A program made the translations under genes and the position numbers. Source: Mitsuokella jalaludinii DSM 13811 (GTDB lineage: Bacteria > Bacillota > Negativicutes > Selenomonadales > Selenomonadaceae). Taken from it: DNA of 64,000 nt. Shown in pieces: positions 23,968 to 33,287 of the stretch (positions are counted from its first letter, which is position 1; each line of letters opens with the position of its first letter). The stretch covers positions 1-64,000 of the forward strand of contig NZ_JNKR01000012.1 in the NCBI RefSeq assembly GCF_000702905.1, given 5' to 3'. The notes under the pieces were generated by a model that was not told where the DNA came from, searched no databases, and saw nothing but the letters and a program-made list of their open reading frames with translations.

Positions 23968-25155
23968 ATGGATTCGGATTTACAGGTATGGCGGCGGAAT
24001 CTCTACATCTGCTGTGTGGCGTCATTCGTCGTAGCGGTGGGGATGAGTCAGATGGCGCCGATCCTGCCGCTCTACATTGAGGAACTCGGCGTAACAGGGG
24101 CGGGAGAGGTCGCGCGCTGGTCGGGTATTGTCTACGGCTGCAACTTCGTCAGCCTCGCGATTTTCTCGCCGATATGGGGGCGCCTGGCGGACCGCTATGG
24201 GCGCAAGCCGATGATCCTGCGCGCGTCGTGCTGGCTCGGCCTCATCATGATAGGAATGTCGTTTGCGCAGTCGGTCTGGCATCTCGTGGCGCTGCGCCTC
24301 CTGCAGGGATGCCTGTCGGGCTTCCAGGCGGCTGTCGTGCCGCTGCTCGCCCAGGAGACGCCGAAGGAGCACTCGGGCTGGGCCATGGGCCTGTTCTTCT
24401 CGTCACAGGTCACAGGCGCCCTGCTGGGGCCTCTGCTCGGCGGTTTCCTTGCGGAGTTCACAGGCATCCGCGCGAGTTTCCTCTGCATCGGCACGCTGTG
24501 CCTGCTCGGCTGCCTCGCCCTGACGCGCGTCCGGGAGACGCACCGTCCGGCTGTCCAGAAGGCGACAGTCGGACTGCGCGAGATGTTTGCCAAGCTTCCG
24601 CACCGCAGGGCCATCGTCGGACTCTTCCTGACGACGCTCATCATGCAGTTCTCGCTGACCTGCGTCCAGCCGATCCTGACGGTCTATGTCAAGGAACTGG
24701 CTCCGACGACCGAGCACCTTGCCGTCGTTTCAGGTGCTGTGTTCTCGAGTGCAGGCTTTGCGAGCATGCTGTTCGCCTCGCGCCTCGGGCACCTCTCCGA
24801 CCGTATTGGGTCGAACCGCGTCCTGCCAGCCTGCCTGCTGCTCGCAGGCCTTGCCGCCATCCCGCAGGGCCTCGTGACCGCACCGTGGCAGCTCGCCCTG
24901 CTGCGCTTCGTGCACGGCATCGCCGTCGCAGGCCTCATGCCCTCCATCAACAACCTCATCCGACAGCTCGCTCCGGCCGCCTGCATGGGTCGCATCTACG
25001 GCTTCAATCAGTCCTTCCAATTCATCGGCATGTTTTCCGGCGCCTTCTTTGGCGGCCATCTCGTCGCCATCTTCGGACTGCGCCATATGTTCTATGTCGT
25101 CGCTGTCCTGCTGCTCGCCGACGCTCTCTGGTGCCACCGGACGGAGCGGAGCTGA
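23968..25155 (+). CDS. MFS efflux pump, MdtG-like (DHA1 family)
   Basis: A 395-aa inner-membrane protein with about 12 helices. The first helix region reads VGMSQMAPILPLYIEELGVTG, motif A is GRLADRYGRKPM, and the motif C region is GALLGPLLGGFLAE, which marks drug:H+ antiporters; the order resembles E. coli MdtG. The substrate is unknown. The start at 23968 uses GAAGG just upstream; the longer frame from 23923 would begin inside an iteron. It reads out of the origin-2 region, so the last iteron may couple its expression to Rep level. Confidence 0.82.
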   Translation: MDSDLQVWRRNLYICCVASFVVAVGMSQMAPILPLYIEELGVTGAGEVARWSGIVYGCNFVSLAIFSPIWGRLADRYGRKPMILRASCWLGLIMIGMSFAQSVWHLVALRLLQGCLSGFQAAVVPLLAQETPKEHSGWAMGLFFSSQVTGALLGPLLGGFLAEFTGIRASFLCIGTLCLLGCLALTRVRETHRPAVQKATVGLREMFAKLPHRRAIVGLFLTTLIMQFSLTCVQPILTVYVKELAPTTEHLAVVSGAVFSSAGFASMLFASRLGHLSDRIGSNRVLPACLLLAGLAAIPQGLVTAPWQLALLRFVHGIAVAGLMPSINNLIRQLAPAACMGRIYGFNQSFQFIGMFSGAFFGGHLVAIFGLRHMFYVVAVLLLADALWCHRTERS

Positions 25156-25169
25156 CACTTGCCCGCACC

Positions 25170-25209
25170 AAAATAACCCTGCCCCGAGAATGGGACAGGG
25201 TTATTTTTT
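25170..25209. terminator. Bidirectional terminator
   Basis: AAAATAACCCTG / CAGGGTTATTTTTT stem-loop between the convergent MFS and CHASE-GGDEF genes. Confidence 0.88.
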
Positions 25210-25215
25210 GTATTG

Positions 25216-26949
25216 TCACCAGTTGCTCTCATCGATCATGAGCACATAAAAGACCTTGCCGTAGACGTCCGTCTCGACGAGGCGGCCCTTGTCGAGGATG
25301 CACTTGACCTGGCCGCTCTTCGTGATGATGCGGTAGCGAACGGCGTCGTTGCCGTCGCTGTTCGGCTGCTGGACTTGCTCCCAGATGCTCTGCTCGACGG
25401 CCTCGTATTCCTCCGGATGGACGATGCCGCGGAAGGTGCCGCCGGTGAACTGCTGGAATTCCTCGAGTGTCCGGCAGTCGAACAGCCGGATGAGCTCGTT
25501 GTTGGCAAAGAGGATTTCCTCCTTGCCCGTGGCCTTGTAGATGAGGATTGCGCCCGGGAAGTGCATGATAATGTCCTTGAGGCCGAATGCCAGCTGGCTG
25601 CGGTCCTCCTTGGCGACGCTCGGTGCATACAGTCGGACCCCGTGCTTTCCGTGAAGTTTCACGGCGTAGAGCGCCGCATCGGCGCAGCGGAAGAGGTCGG
25701 TGCGTGAGATCCCCTGCGACGGATAGGCGGCGTAGCCGATCGAGATGGTGTAGGCATGCTGCTGGTCGCCGAATGTGAACGTCAGGTCGCGCGCGCTGAA
25801 CCGTTGCAGCAGGACATTGGCTTCCGATGCCGTGCAGTCCGGCAGGAAGATGCAGAACTCATCGCCGCCGTTGCGCCCGACGATGGCGGGCGCAGGGAAT
25901 GCCTCGCGCAGATCATTGGCCAGACTGCGCAGTGCTTCATCTCCGGTATTGTGGCTGTAGAGATCGTTGATGCGCTTGAAATCATCGATATCGATCATGA
26001 CGCCGACGGCCCCGATCTTGGAGACCTTGTCCAGATACGCATCGACAGCCGTATCGAAGCCCTGGCGGTTGTTGAGCCCCGTCAGCGCATCGGTATCGGC
26101 TAGCTGGCGCAGGTAACGGCGGCCGTCCTGCAAGTGAAGCAGGGCATGCGTCAGGAAGGTCACCAGAAATACGAGAATCAGGCCGATTGACAGGGTGATC
26201 GCGAGAGGCGGCGGCATCCGCCAGCCCCAGGCGGGGGCGACCTCCAGCTTCCACTTGCACCCGCCGTACGTGAAGACCTGCGCCTCTGTCGGCTCCGGGA
26301 GGTCATCCGAGGCCAGGATGACCTGGTACGTATCCTGCCCTGGAGAGGTCTTGGAGATGCGGTAAGCATGGTGTGTCGCCTCGAGCGACTTCACCGTCGC
26401 TTCAAAGACGTCCGGCACTTTGAGGACGGCAATCGTAAAGCCCCAGAACTCCTGCTGTCCCGCTGCGTTCTCTCGGTAGACCGGCTGGCGCATCGCAATG
26501 GCCGTGTAGTCGTCCGTCACCTGGAAGGGCCCCTGCATGGTCGCAATCCCCGTGTCACGGCTGTAGACGAGGCTTCCCAGCCGGTCTTCCAGCGAGAAGA
26601 GGTCGACCTTCCCCAGGCCCGCCGCATCTTCCGGGTAGATATCCGTCACGCGGCCCTGCGGCGCCAGCTGGATGCTGGCCACATAGGGGCGCGTCGCGAG
26701 CATCTCCTTGGCCAGCTCTTCAAAATGCTGCGGCCGCTCTCCTGTATCGGCAATCATGTAGGCCAGCGTCTCCGTTACCGAAAGGCTCGTGCCAAAGTCC
26801 TTCTCGAGCTCATCCGCGTAGATCTTGGCTGCCTGTGCGCATTCCTCCCGCTGCATGACAGACTGATTCTGCACGATGTGCCCCAGCAGCGCCAGGTATA
26901 TCGTAATCCCAATCAAAAAGACAGCCGTAGTGATGATATTGCGTCTCAT
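25216..26949 (-). CDS. Membrane diguanylate cyclase: CHASE - GGDEF - PAS
   Basis: A 577-aa protein. TM1 (~6-25) and TM2 (~248-270) flank a periplasmic CHASE domain (LEKDFGTSLSVTETLAYMI, PYVASIQLAP, MQGPFQVTD, MRQPVYREN, EFWGFTIAVLKVP). The GGDEF domain (~290-450) has an intact GRNGGDEFCIFLPD but no RxxD inhibitory site at the expected distance. A C-terminal PAS (~460-577) reads FPGAILIYKATGKEEILFANN. It should make c-di-GMP in response to an extracellular ligand. The start at 26949 is set by GAGGAGGAG; the upstream frame to 27240 overlaps the next gene antisense-like and has poor composition. Among the c-di-GMP proteins here it is the only plain cyclase. Confidence 0.9.
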   Translation of the reverse strand: MRRNIITTAVFLIGITIYLALLGHIVQNQSVMQREECAQAAKIYADELEKDFGTSLSVTETLAYMIADTGERPQHFEELAKEMLATRPYVASIQLAPQGRVTDIYPEDAAGLGKVDLFSLEDRLGSLVYSRDTGIATMQGPFQVTDDYTAIAMRQPVYRENAAGQQEFWGFTIAVLKVPDVFEATVKSLEATHHAYRISKTSPGQDTYQVILASDDLPEPTEAQVFTYGGCKWKLEVAPAWGWRMPPPLAITLSIGLILVFLVTFLTHALLHLQDGRRYLRQLADTDALTGLNNRQGFDTAVDAYLDKVSKIGAVGVMIDIDDFKRINDLYSHNTGDEALRSLANDLREAFPAPAIVGRNGGDEFCIFLPDCTASEANVLLQRFSARDLTFTFGDQQHAYTISIGYAAYPSQGISRTDLFRCADAALYAVKLHGKHGVRLYAPSVAKEDRSQLAFGLKDIIMHFPGAILIYKATGKEEILFANNELIRLFDCRTLEEFQQFTGGTFRGIVHPEEYEAVEQSIWEQVQQPNSDGNDAVRYRIITKSGQVKCILDKGRLVETDVYGKVFYVLMIDESNW

Positions 26950-27015
26950 GCTCTCATCTCCTCCTCTGCCATGCAAAAGTCCCGTCCTTGTCCGGACCGC
27001 GTCTTGATATGCTAA

Positions 27016-27044
27016 ATTATACGGTAAAAGAAACTTTTTTTCAA
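27016..27044 (-). promoter_or_regulatory. Promoter of the CHASE-GGDEF gene
   Basis: On the minus strand TTGAAA (27044-27039) and TATAAT (27021-27016) are spaced by 17 bases. The -35 box overlaps the last codons of the upstream 1444-aa gene. Confidence 0.75.
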
Positions 27045-30000
27045 TTATCGATATCGATGTGCTGGTGGCGTGTCTGGTGGTGCTGGATCTTTTCCTGGTA
27101 CATGTGGCGGTCGGCCGTGGCCAGGATGGTGTCGATGTTGTCGATGGGGGTGGTGGCGAGGGCGTAGCCGAGGGCGATGCTGATGCCTGCGGTGCGGAAG
27201 CGGTCGTGGAGCTGGGCGCAGATGGCACCGGCCTGCGCACTGTCTTGGATTTCTTCTACCATGAGGAATTCGTCGCCTCCCATGCGGAAGACGGCGTCTG
27301 TGGGGCAGGCGGATTCCAGGAGGCTGGCAGCGGCCTTGATGAGCGTGTCACCGGCTTCGTGCCCAAGGCGGTCATTCGTCTCCTTGAGGCCGTTGAGATC
27401 TCCGAAGAAGAAGGCATACTGGCGGTTGTCGGGCAGATTTTGAAGATAGTCGAGCAGGCCGCGGCGGTTCATGATGGCTGTCAGCGGGTCAATCTTGCCC
27501 AGGCGGTCGATGTGCCGGATCAGGTTGCGGTTGCGCAGCAGGATGGAGAAGAAGCGCGCGAGTGCCTGCAAGAGCGGGAGCGCTTTTTCCATCTGTTCGG
27601 GCGCGGGATTGATGACCTCGAGGTAGCCGTAGGCGCGGTCGTCGAGGCGCAGGCGCACGAAGATCAGGCGCTGGAGGTTCGGCAGGCGCGGCGCGTAGCC
27701 GTTGTCGCGGCAGAAGGCTTCGACGTCGTCGATGGTGAAGACGGGCTCTTTAAGGAAGTGCTCGTAGAGCGAATGAATCTCCTCGCGCGGGAAGGGCTGG
27801 ATCTCGCGCGAGAGTGGCAGGGCATCCTGTGCATCCCAGAAGTGGGAGCAGCGCAGCATCGTCGCCGTTTCTTCGGCGATGAGGAGATGATCGGCTGAGA
27901 GCAGGTGCCCGAGGCGGTTCATCATCTTGCGGATGCCGCTCTCCGGGTCGATCTCGTACATGCCTGCGCGGATGATGTCGTTTATGGAGAGCTCCTGATA
28001 GAGGACCTTGTCGTGCGCGGCATGGCGCTGCTGGTATTTGTCGAGGTTGATGGCCATGCAGAAATGGCAGGACTTGCCGTTCCACGGGACGAGCGTGTGG
28101 CAGAGCAGGAGATTGGCGTTCATGGTATCGTTGTGGTAGATGTGGACCTGGCAGACGTTGTGCCGGAGCTTGCTCTCGTTGCAGTTATCGCACGGGGCGT
28201 TCGCTCCCATCAGGAGGCGGTAGCAGGTCTTCCCGGCAAGCGGCTCATCGTAGGTCAGGCCGAGCTCTCTGCGCTGGGCCTGGTTCAGGTAGAGGAGCTC
28301 GTGTGTCGCGGGGTCGGAGATAATCACGCCGAAGGGCAGCGTATCGAAGAGATCCCGTGAGAATAGGAGGTTGTCGTTGCTGTAGGGGGTCAGCCCGTAG
28401 CGCTTTTCTTCGGCGCGCTGCAGGCGCTGGATCAGCAGGCGCATGAGGCTGTCGAGGCTGCGCACCTCGGCGCCGTGCGCCTTGGCGTAGTGCATGTAGA
28501 GCGTGCAGGGATGGCCGTCGACCTCGCGGATCGCATGGACTTCCTGTGTAATCCTGAGTGCGGCTTCCTGCAGGCCGTTGTCCTGTGCATTCTTGGACAA
28601 GATGATGAAACAGCAGCTGCCGACGCGGGCGATGCTGCAGGCGGCAGGCAGGTCCTTGTGCAGTAGTGCGACAATCTTCTGCAGCAGGTGGCGCCGGAAA
28701 TCCTTGCCGTACTTCATGCCGATGCCATCGAACTCGGGCACGTCGAGCAGCGTGGCCGTGTAGTCGTTGCCGTGCAGGCGGTACTCGTCGGCGTACAGCA
28801 GAGCATCGCGCAGCATGCCGCAGTAGCTCAGCAGGTGTGTTTCCTCGTCGATGAGGCCGAGTGCGGCGTCCTGCTCCCGGCGCGCCGGTGCATCCACGAG
28901 GGTGCTCAGCTTGATGAAGATGCCGATGACCTGGCCGTCCTGACGGATGGGAAATTTTGCCGCGCGGATTTCCTGGAGGCGGTGTCCAATATCAATCTGC
29001 TCGCGCACGCCCAGTAGAGGGGTGCCAGTGCGCATGACGGTCTCTTCTGTCTCGTAGGCCTGCTCGGCGAGCAGCTGCCAGCCGAGCTCTTTGTCGGTCC
29101 GGCCGCGGATCTCGGCGATATCACGGACGCCGCGGGCCTTGAGGAAGGCGCGGCTGGCCCCACAGAAACGGTGCTGGCGGTCCTTCCAGAAGAATTCGAC
29201 ATCCATGTCCTCGAGCATGGTCGCAAAGGCTCCCTGGTACAGGGGGTCCTGTCCGGCGGCGAAGAAGTCTTTGGCGATGCCGTAGCTCTCGAGCATCTGG
29301 CGGATGATGACCGTGCGGTCGGGGATTTGCTCTATGAAATTCCTGTTGAAGCAGATGAGCATCTCGCGCGAGGTCGATTTGAAGAGTGCCATGCTCGTGA
29401 AGAAGATCCAGACATAGTGGCCGTCCGACATCAGGATGCGGAAGGGCGCTGTGATAAAGGACTTCGGGCTGGTCGAGGCACGCTCGTACAGGGCAGCGGG
29501 AGCCGCGAAGGCGAGGAAACGCTCGCGGTCGGCCGGATGGACGTAGCGGCTGGCGAAGCGCTGCATGGTTGCCGCTGTATCGTGGAACTGCATGCCGACG
29601 CGCGTCTCTGTCAGTGGCTCAATGATTTCAATGACGTCCTGGTCGAGGTTGATGTACCAGATGGCATCATAGGTCTGCAGCACATTGCGCACGATTGTGT
29701 CGAAGCGGTGGGAGTGGGTGTCGTCGAAGGCCTTGTCGGCACTGATGTTGGAGAGGTGCAGCTGGTGGACTGAATGGGTGCCGCGTGCGGCAAGCTCCTT
29801 GATCTTGACGCGCATGTATTGGCCGTTGTCGACATACATCATCGACTCCCACTGGCCCGTCGCCTTGCCGCGCTCGAGGAAGCGGCGGAACTTCTCGTTC
29901 ATCGGGAAGTTCTTCGAGCGGAAGTTGATGTTGACGCGCTCGACGCTCGGCGTGCCGATGCTGTGCAGGGCGTCGAGGTAGAGTGCATTGGCCTGCAGCA

Positions 30001-31375
30001 TGGTCATCTGCTCATTGTCGTCGTAGAGAATGGCGACCGGGGCCGTCTGGTTCATGTCGACGAGCCCGGCCTTGTTGAGGAGTTCGGTATCGTCGCGGAT
30101 CTCCAGGTGCAGGTCGTTATCCAAGCAGTATTGTTGGAAGTCCTCGCATGGAACCGGTTTGCCATAATAGTAGCCCTGTATCTTCTCGCAGCCGATTTCC
30201 CGCAGGAAATCGCACTGATCCTTTGTCTCCGCGCCTTCAGCCAGCGTGTGGACGGAGAGGTCCTTGGCCATACTGACGAGGTACTTGAGGATCTTGCGGC
30301 TTTTCGCGGTGAAGGGATGCAGGAACTTCATATCAAACTTTATCGTATCGAAGTCGTAGTCCTTCAGGACATTGAGAGAGGAATAGCCGCTGCCGAAGTC
30401 GTCGAGCAGCACGGGATAGCCTTTTTTCTGGAACTTCTGGATCCCGTTCAGTACCGAGTCCATTCTGTCGACCAGCGCGTTTTCCGTGACCTCGATCTGG
30501 ATGAGGCCGAGCGGCAGGCGGTATTCTTCGCGGATCGTCTCGGCGACGGCGAACGGGTCCTGGAGCAGGAAGTCAAGGCGTGAGAGATTGACCGAGATGG
30601 GGAGAACAGGGAGGTTCGCATCGAGCTTTTCGCGCGCCATCTTGGCAACGGTGTGGAGGATGTAGGCGTCGAGCTTGTGGATGAGATGCGCCTCCTCGAG
30701 CACGGGGATGAAGATGCCCGGCGCGATCGTGCCGTACTGCGGCGACTCCCAGCGTGCGAGTGCCTCCGCGCTGACGAGCTCGCCCGTCAGCGTGCGGACG
30801 ACGGGCTGCAGGTAGACGCGGATGTAACCCTTGGCCATGGCCTGGTCCAGGTGCTCGCGCACGTAGTTCTGCATCTGGTGGCGCAGGCCGAGTTCTTCTG
30901 TGTAGACGGCCCAGTGGCGCGAAGCATCCTTCTTGATCGTGTCGCAGGCGATCTTGGCCTCGCTGTCAAAGGCGACATTGAGGTCCTTCGTTGAGGGCAG
31001 TCCCGTGAGGAAGCGGATGCCTGCCTTCAGCGCAATGTTGGGGTTCCCGATGAAGGCCAGCACGCGCTGGCAGGCCGTGTCAATACGCACCTGTACATCT
31101 GCCGTATCTGCGAGAACGGCGAAGGTATCTGATCCGAGGTGCACGACCAGCTGACAGGGGAACACCTCCTGCGGGATGTTCTCGATGTGTTGCAGGCAGA
31201 GATCCCCCCGCCGGAAGCCATGCGCGGCATTGTAGAGATGAAAATTCGTGATGTTGAAGAAGACCGGGCAGGACTTGATGTGGTGCCCCTCACGCCACTC
31301 CTGCTGCAGGTGCTCAGCCGCTGCCTGCAGGAATTCCTGCCGTCCCAGATGCGTTCGTCTCGTGTGTGTAATCAT
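27041..31375 (-). CDS. Giant composite c-di-GMP protein: GGDEF* - EAL - PAS array - GGDEF* - PAS(Cys) - GAF - GGDEF
   Basis: A 1444-aa soluble protein. A degenerate GGDEF domain (~1-160, GSDTF loop) is followed by an EAL domain (~165-425) with AEALARWE, SVNLSRLDF, EVTENALV, DDFGSGYSS, IKFDMKFL, TLAEGAET and QGYYYGKP. PAS-like segments span ~430-830 (one reads VEFFWKDRQHRFCGASRAFL), then a second degenerate GGDEF (~840-1000), a PAS with a cysteine cluster (CYRLLMGANAPCDNC), a GAF (~1130-1270) and an intact C-terminal GGDEF (FRMGGDEFLMVEE). It could both make and degrade c-di-GMP. The usual RxxD site is incomplete (Asp present, Arg replaced by Cys). The start has AAGGAATACGGT before it. Confidence 0.88.
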   Translation of the reverse strand: MITHTRRTHLGRQEFLQAAAEHLQQEWREGHHIKSCPVFFNITNFHLYNAAHGFRRGDLCLQHIENIPQEVFPCQLVVHLGSDTFAVLADTADVQVRIDTACQRVLAFIGNPNIALKAGIRFLTGLPSTKDLNVAFDSEAKIACDTIKKDASRHWAVYTEELGLRHQMQNYVREHLDQAMAKGYIRVYLQPVVRTLTGELVSAEALARWESPQYGTIAPGIFIPVLEEAHLIHKLDAYILHTVAKMAREKLDANLPVLPISVNLSRLDFLLQDPFAVAETIREEYRLPLGLIQIEVTENALVDRMDSVLNGIQKFQKKGYPVLLDDFGSGYSSLNVLKDYDFDTIKFDMKFLHPFTAKSRKILKYLVSMAKDLSVHTLAEGAETKDQCDFLREIGCEKIQGYYYGKPVPCEDFQQYCLDNDLHLEIRDDTELLNKAGLVDMNQTAPVAILYDDNEQMTMLQANALYLDALHSIGTPSVERVNINFRSKNFPMNEKFRRFLERGKATGQWESMMYVDNGQYMRVKIKELAARGTHSVHQLHLSNISADKAFDDTHSHRFDTIVRNVLQTYDAIWYINLDQDVIEIIEPLTETRVGMQFHDTAATMQRFASRYVHPADRERFLAFAAPAALYERASTSPKSFITAPFRILMSDGHYVWIFFTSMALFKSTSREMLICFNRNFIEQIPDRTVIIRQMLESYGIAKDFFAAGQDPLYQGAFATMLEDMDVEFFWKDRQHRFCGASRAFLKARGVRDIAEIRGRTDKELGWQLLAEQAYETEETVMRTGTPLLGVREQIDIGHRLQEIRAAKFPIRQDGQVIGIFIKLSTLVDAPARREQDAALGLIDEETHLLSYCGMLRDALLYADEYRLHGNDYTATLLDVPEFDGIGMKYGKDFRRHLLQKIVALLHKDLPAACSIARVGSCCFIILSKNAQDNGLQEAALRITQEVHAIREVDGHPCTLYMHYAKAHGAEVRSLDSLMRLLIQRLQRAEEKRYGLTPYSNDNLLFSRDLFDTLPFGVIISDPATHELLYLNQAQRRELGLTYDEPLAGKTCYRLLMGANAPCDNCNESKLRHNVCQVHIYHNDTMNANLLLCHTLVPWNGKSCHFCMAINLDKYQQRHAAHDKVLYQELSINDIIRAGMYEIDPESGIRKMMNRLGHLLSADHLLIAEETATMLRCSHFWDAQDALPLSREIQPFPREEIHSLYEHFLKEPVFTIDDVEAFCRDNGYAPRLPNLQRLIFVRLRLDDRAYGYLEVINPAPEQMEKALPLLQALARFFSILLRNRNLIRHIDRLGKIDPLTAIMNRRGLLDYLQNLPDNRQYAFFFGDLNGLKETNDRLGHEAGDTLIKAAASLLESACPTDAVFRMGGDEFLMVEEIQDSAQAGAICAQLHDRFRTAGISIALGYALATTPIDNIDTILATADRHMYQEKIQHHQTRHQHIDIDN

Positions 31376-31481
31376 ACCGTATTCCTTACTTTCCCTTGCC
31401 AGTTGTAACTCGTATCCTCATTGTAACACAAAGCCCCTGAAAAAGAACGTACTGTTATGAGAATTCGTCACTTCTGTGGTG

Positions 31482-31505
31482 AAAAAGTCCAGCGCTGGAC
31501 TTTTT
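31482..31505. repeat. Dispersed 24-bp palindrome (AGTCCAGCGCTGGACT family)
   Basis: A perfect palindrome with A5 and T5 flanks. Here it lies in the divergent intergenic region between the 1444-aa gene and the DUF134 gene, so it is not simply a terminator of a neighbouring gene. The following ~75 bases hold several GTCCGAC/GTCGGA motifs. Confidence 0.75.
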
Positions 31506-31607
31506 GGCGCGGAAGGTCCGACTATCAAACTGACCGTCCGCCTGCCCGACTATCCGACTGTCAGTTTGTCGGAGTCCTCCGACACATCCCTGTGCCCTCA
31601 TTTTATG

Positions 31608-31636
31608 TTGACATATGTCAGCAAATTCGCTATACT
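31608..31636 (+). promoter_or_regulatory. Promoter of the DUF134-NifX gene
   Basis: TTGACA and TATACT are spaced by 17 bases. The -35 box is part of the first TGACATATGTCA palindrome. Confidence 0.8.
31609..31620. promoter_or_regulatory. Operator palindrome 1 (TGACATATGTCA)
   Basis: A perfect 12-bp palindrome overlapping the -35 box. An identical copy lies 37 bases downstream. Confidence 0.7.
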
Positions 31637-31645
31637 GACAGTAGA

Positions 31646-31657
31646 TGACATATGTCA
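31646..31657. promoter_or_regulatory. Operator palindrome 2 (TGACATATGTCA)
   Basis: Identical to palindrome 1 and placed just after the predicted transcription start, 32 bases before the start codon. The pair is the expected layout for an autorepressor such as the HTH domain of the gene itself. Confidence 0.7.
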
Positions 31658-31688
31658 AGAATATGGAAGGCGGATTGAGGTGAAACGT

Positions 31689-32471
31689 ATGGGGAGAGTG
31701 ACAAAGGCGCGGCGCGTCTGCGCCATGCCCTTGTATGCGCGCTTTGCGCCGCAGCCGGATGAGGCCAAGGCACCCGTGCGGATGGAGATCGAAGACTATG
31801 AGTGCATCCGCCTCATGGATTACTTGGGCATGACGCAGGAAGAATGTGCTGTGCAGATGGGGGTGGCCCGCACGACGGTGCAAGGCATCTACACGAGGGC
31901 ACGGCGCCGCCTGGCAGGGGCTCTTGTCGAAGGACGCCCACTGCAAATCGCAGGCGGGAACTTCGAGCTCTGCCCGCAGCAAGGCCATGGCTGTGGTCAA
32001 TCCCGCTACCTGCCGCAGCCCCATACCGCAGGGGGCGCATCGATGGATGTGCCGCCAGATCTCAGCGCAACGAAAGGAAGGATTCTTATGCGATTGGCAA
32101 TCCCTTATGATAACGGTCAGGTCTTCCAGCACTTTGGCCGTAGCGAGCAGTTCAAGATCTACGAAGTGGCAGATGGCGCCATCGAATCGACGCATGTGCT
32201 GGAGAACAACGGCGAAGGCCACGGCGCACTCGTCACGCTCTTGCAGCAAGCGCATGTCGATGTCCTGATTTGCGGCGGCATCGGCGCGGGCGCACAGAAC
32301 GCTCTGAAGGCAGCAGGCATCCGCTTCTACGGCGGCGTGCAGGGCGAGGCTGACAAGGCAGCAGCCGACTTCCTGGCAGACCGCCTCGCCTACGACCCCG
32401 CCGTCCGCTGCGAGCATCACGGCGAAGGGCACGGTCATGGGCATGGGCACGGCTGCCATCATCAGGCTTGA
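31689..32471 (+). CDS. DUF134 helix-turn-helix fused to NifX/NafY-type cofactor-binding domain
   Basis: A 260-aa protein. Residues ~1-100 are a DUF134 domain: RRVCAMPLYARFAP, a metal- or motif-rich EDYECIRLMDYLGM and a sigma-like HTH (TQEECAVQMGVARTTVQGIY). Residues ~135-245 form a dinitrogenase iron-molybdenum cofactor domain (MRLAIPYDNGQVFQHFGRSE, LICGGIGAGAQNAL). The tail is histidine-rich (HHGEGHGHGHGHGCHHQA), suited to metal binding. Usually these are separate neighbouring proteins. Two identical operator palindromes at its promoter suggest autoregulation, possibly through an Fe-S or metal signal. No nitrogenase genes are present. A GTG at 31680 is an alternative start; the ATG at 31689 fits GAGGTG best. 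Confidence 0.85.
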   Translation: MGRVTKARRVCAMPLYARFAPQPDEAKAPVRMEIEDYECIRLMDYLGMTQEECAVQMGVARTTVQGIYTRARRRLAGALVEGRPLQIAGGNFELCPQQGHGCGQSRYLPQPHTAGGASMDVPPDLSATKGRILMRLAIPYDNGQVFQHFGRSEQFKIYEVADGAIESTHVLENNGEGHGALVTLLQQAHVDVLICGGIGAGAQNALKAAGIRFYGGVQGEADKAAADFLADRLAYDPAVRCEHHGEGHGHGHGHGCHHQA

Positions 32472-32582
32472 GCGAGACGCTGCGGAAGTCAGCAGCAGGC
32501 CCCACAAACGCACTGCTAGGATTTGCCTGCTGAATGCTCCGCTGATTGCCCAATCCGATGACAAGCAAAAGCCGCATAGATA

Positions 32583-32740
32583 CAAAGATACCGGCGTATG
32601 AGCAGTACGCCGGTATCTTTGCTGTGTATTATATCGATTGTATTCTACCTCAGCGGGTCAAGTCTGGTGACTCAGTCGCTACTCAGGCGGAAGATGAGAT
32701 GCTTCCGCCTGAGACGTTCACAGTCGGACTGTCGCAGGCG
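32583..32740. repeat. ~155-bp dispersed intergenic element, copy 2 (with terminator 32584-32620)
   Basis: Inverted copy of 754-908. It includes a terminal hairpin (AAAGATACCGGCGTA and complement), a TATAAT-like string, a perfect hairpin GGCGGAAG-ATGAGATG-CTTCCGCC and the palindrome ACAGTCGGACTGT. Compared with copy 1 it has a 4-base insertion between ACAAT and ATATAAT, and the terminal stem shows a C-to-A change compensated on the other arm. It starts right after the glutathione peroxidase stop codon and ends just after the DUF134 gene. Confidence 0.7.
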
Positions 32741-32741
32741 G

Positions 32742-33287
32742 TCAGAGCAGTTTCTCGATATCTGCGGCGATGGCCGACGGGACTTTCGTCGGCTCGAAGC
32801 GCTTGACGACCGTGCCGTCGCGGTCGATGAGGAACTTCGTGAAGTTCCACTTGATGCCGTCGCCTTCGAGGTACTCCGGGAAGTTCTTCTTGAGAACATC
32901 CTCGAGCACTGCGGCGTTCGGATGCTCCTTGTCGAATCCCTCGAAGCCTTTCTCCTTCGTGAGGTACTGGAAGAGCGGCTGGGCCGTCTCACCGCGGACA
33001 TCGCCCTTCTCGAAGATCTGGAACGTCACGCCGTAGTTGTAGCGGCAGAACTGCTGAATCTCTTCGTTGCTGCCCGGATCCTGTGCGGCGAACTGGTTGC
33101 ACGGGAAGCCGAGGATCTCGAAGCCCTTGTCCTTGTAGGCGAGGTAGAGTTTCTGCAGGTCATCGAACTGCGGCGTGAAGCCGCACTTGCTGGCCGTGTT
33201 GACGATCAGCAGGACTTTGCCCTTGTAGTCTGCCAGCGACTTTTCCTTGCCCTGGCTCGTCTTGACGGTGAAATCGTAGATGCTCAT
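32742..33287 (-). CDS. Glutathione peroxidase family (thiol peroxidase, Cys type)
   Basis: A 181-aa cytosolic peroxidase. The peroxidatic cysteine is Cys35 in [11 protein letters not shown], the glutamine is in [13 protein letters not shown] (with a possible resolving cysteine), and the tryptophan/asparagine motif is [10 protein letters not shown]. Cys-type members generally use thioredoxin, not glutathione, and reduce hydrogen peroxide and organic peroxides. AAGGAAG lies before the start. It has no operon partner here; the palindromic element follows directly. Confidence 0.92.
   Translation of the reverse strand: MSIYDFTVKTSQGKEKSLADYKGKVLLIVNTASKCGFTPQFDDLQKLYLAYKDKGFEILGFPCNQFAAQDPGSNEEIQQFCRYNYGVTFQIFEKGDVRGETAQPLFQYLTKEKGFEGFDKEHPNAAVLEDVLKKNFPEYLEGDGIKWNFTKFLIDRDGTVVKRFEPTKVPSAIAADIEKLL

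Noticed and set aside
23702-25241. Large ORF in another frame over the MFS gene
   Set aside because: It has Arg/Pro/Ala-rich shadow composition; the MFS frame has membrane helices and motif A.
31689-32471. Nitrogen-fixation gene cluster
   Set aside because: Only the NifX-type domain is present; such domains occur in many non-fixing anaerobes, and no nifHDKENB is in the window.
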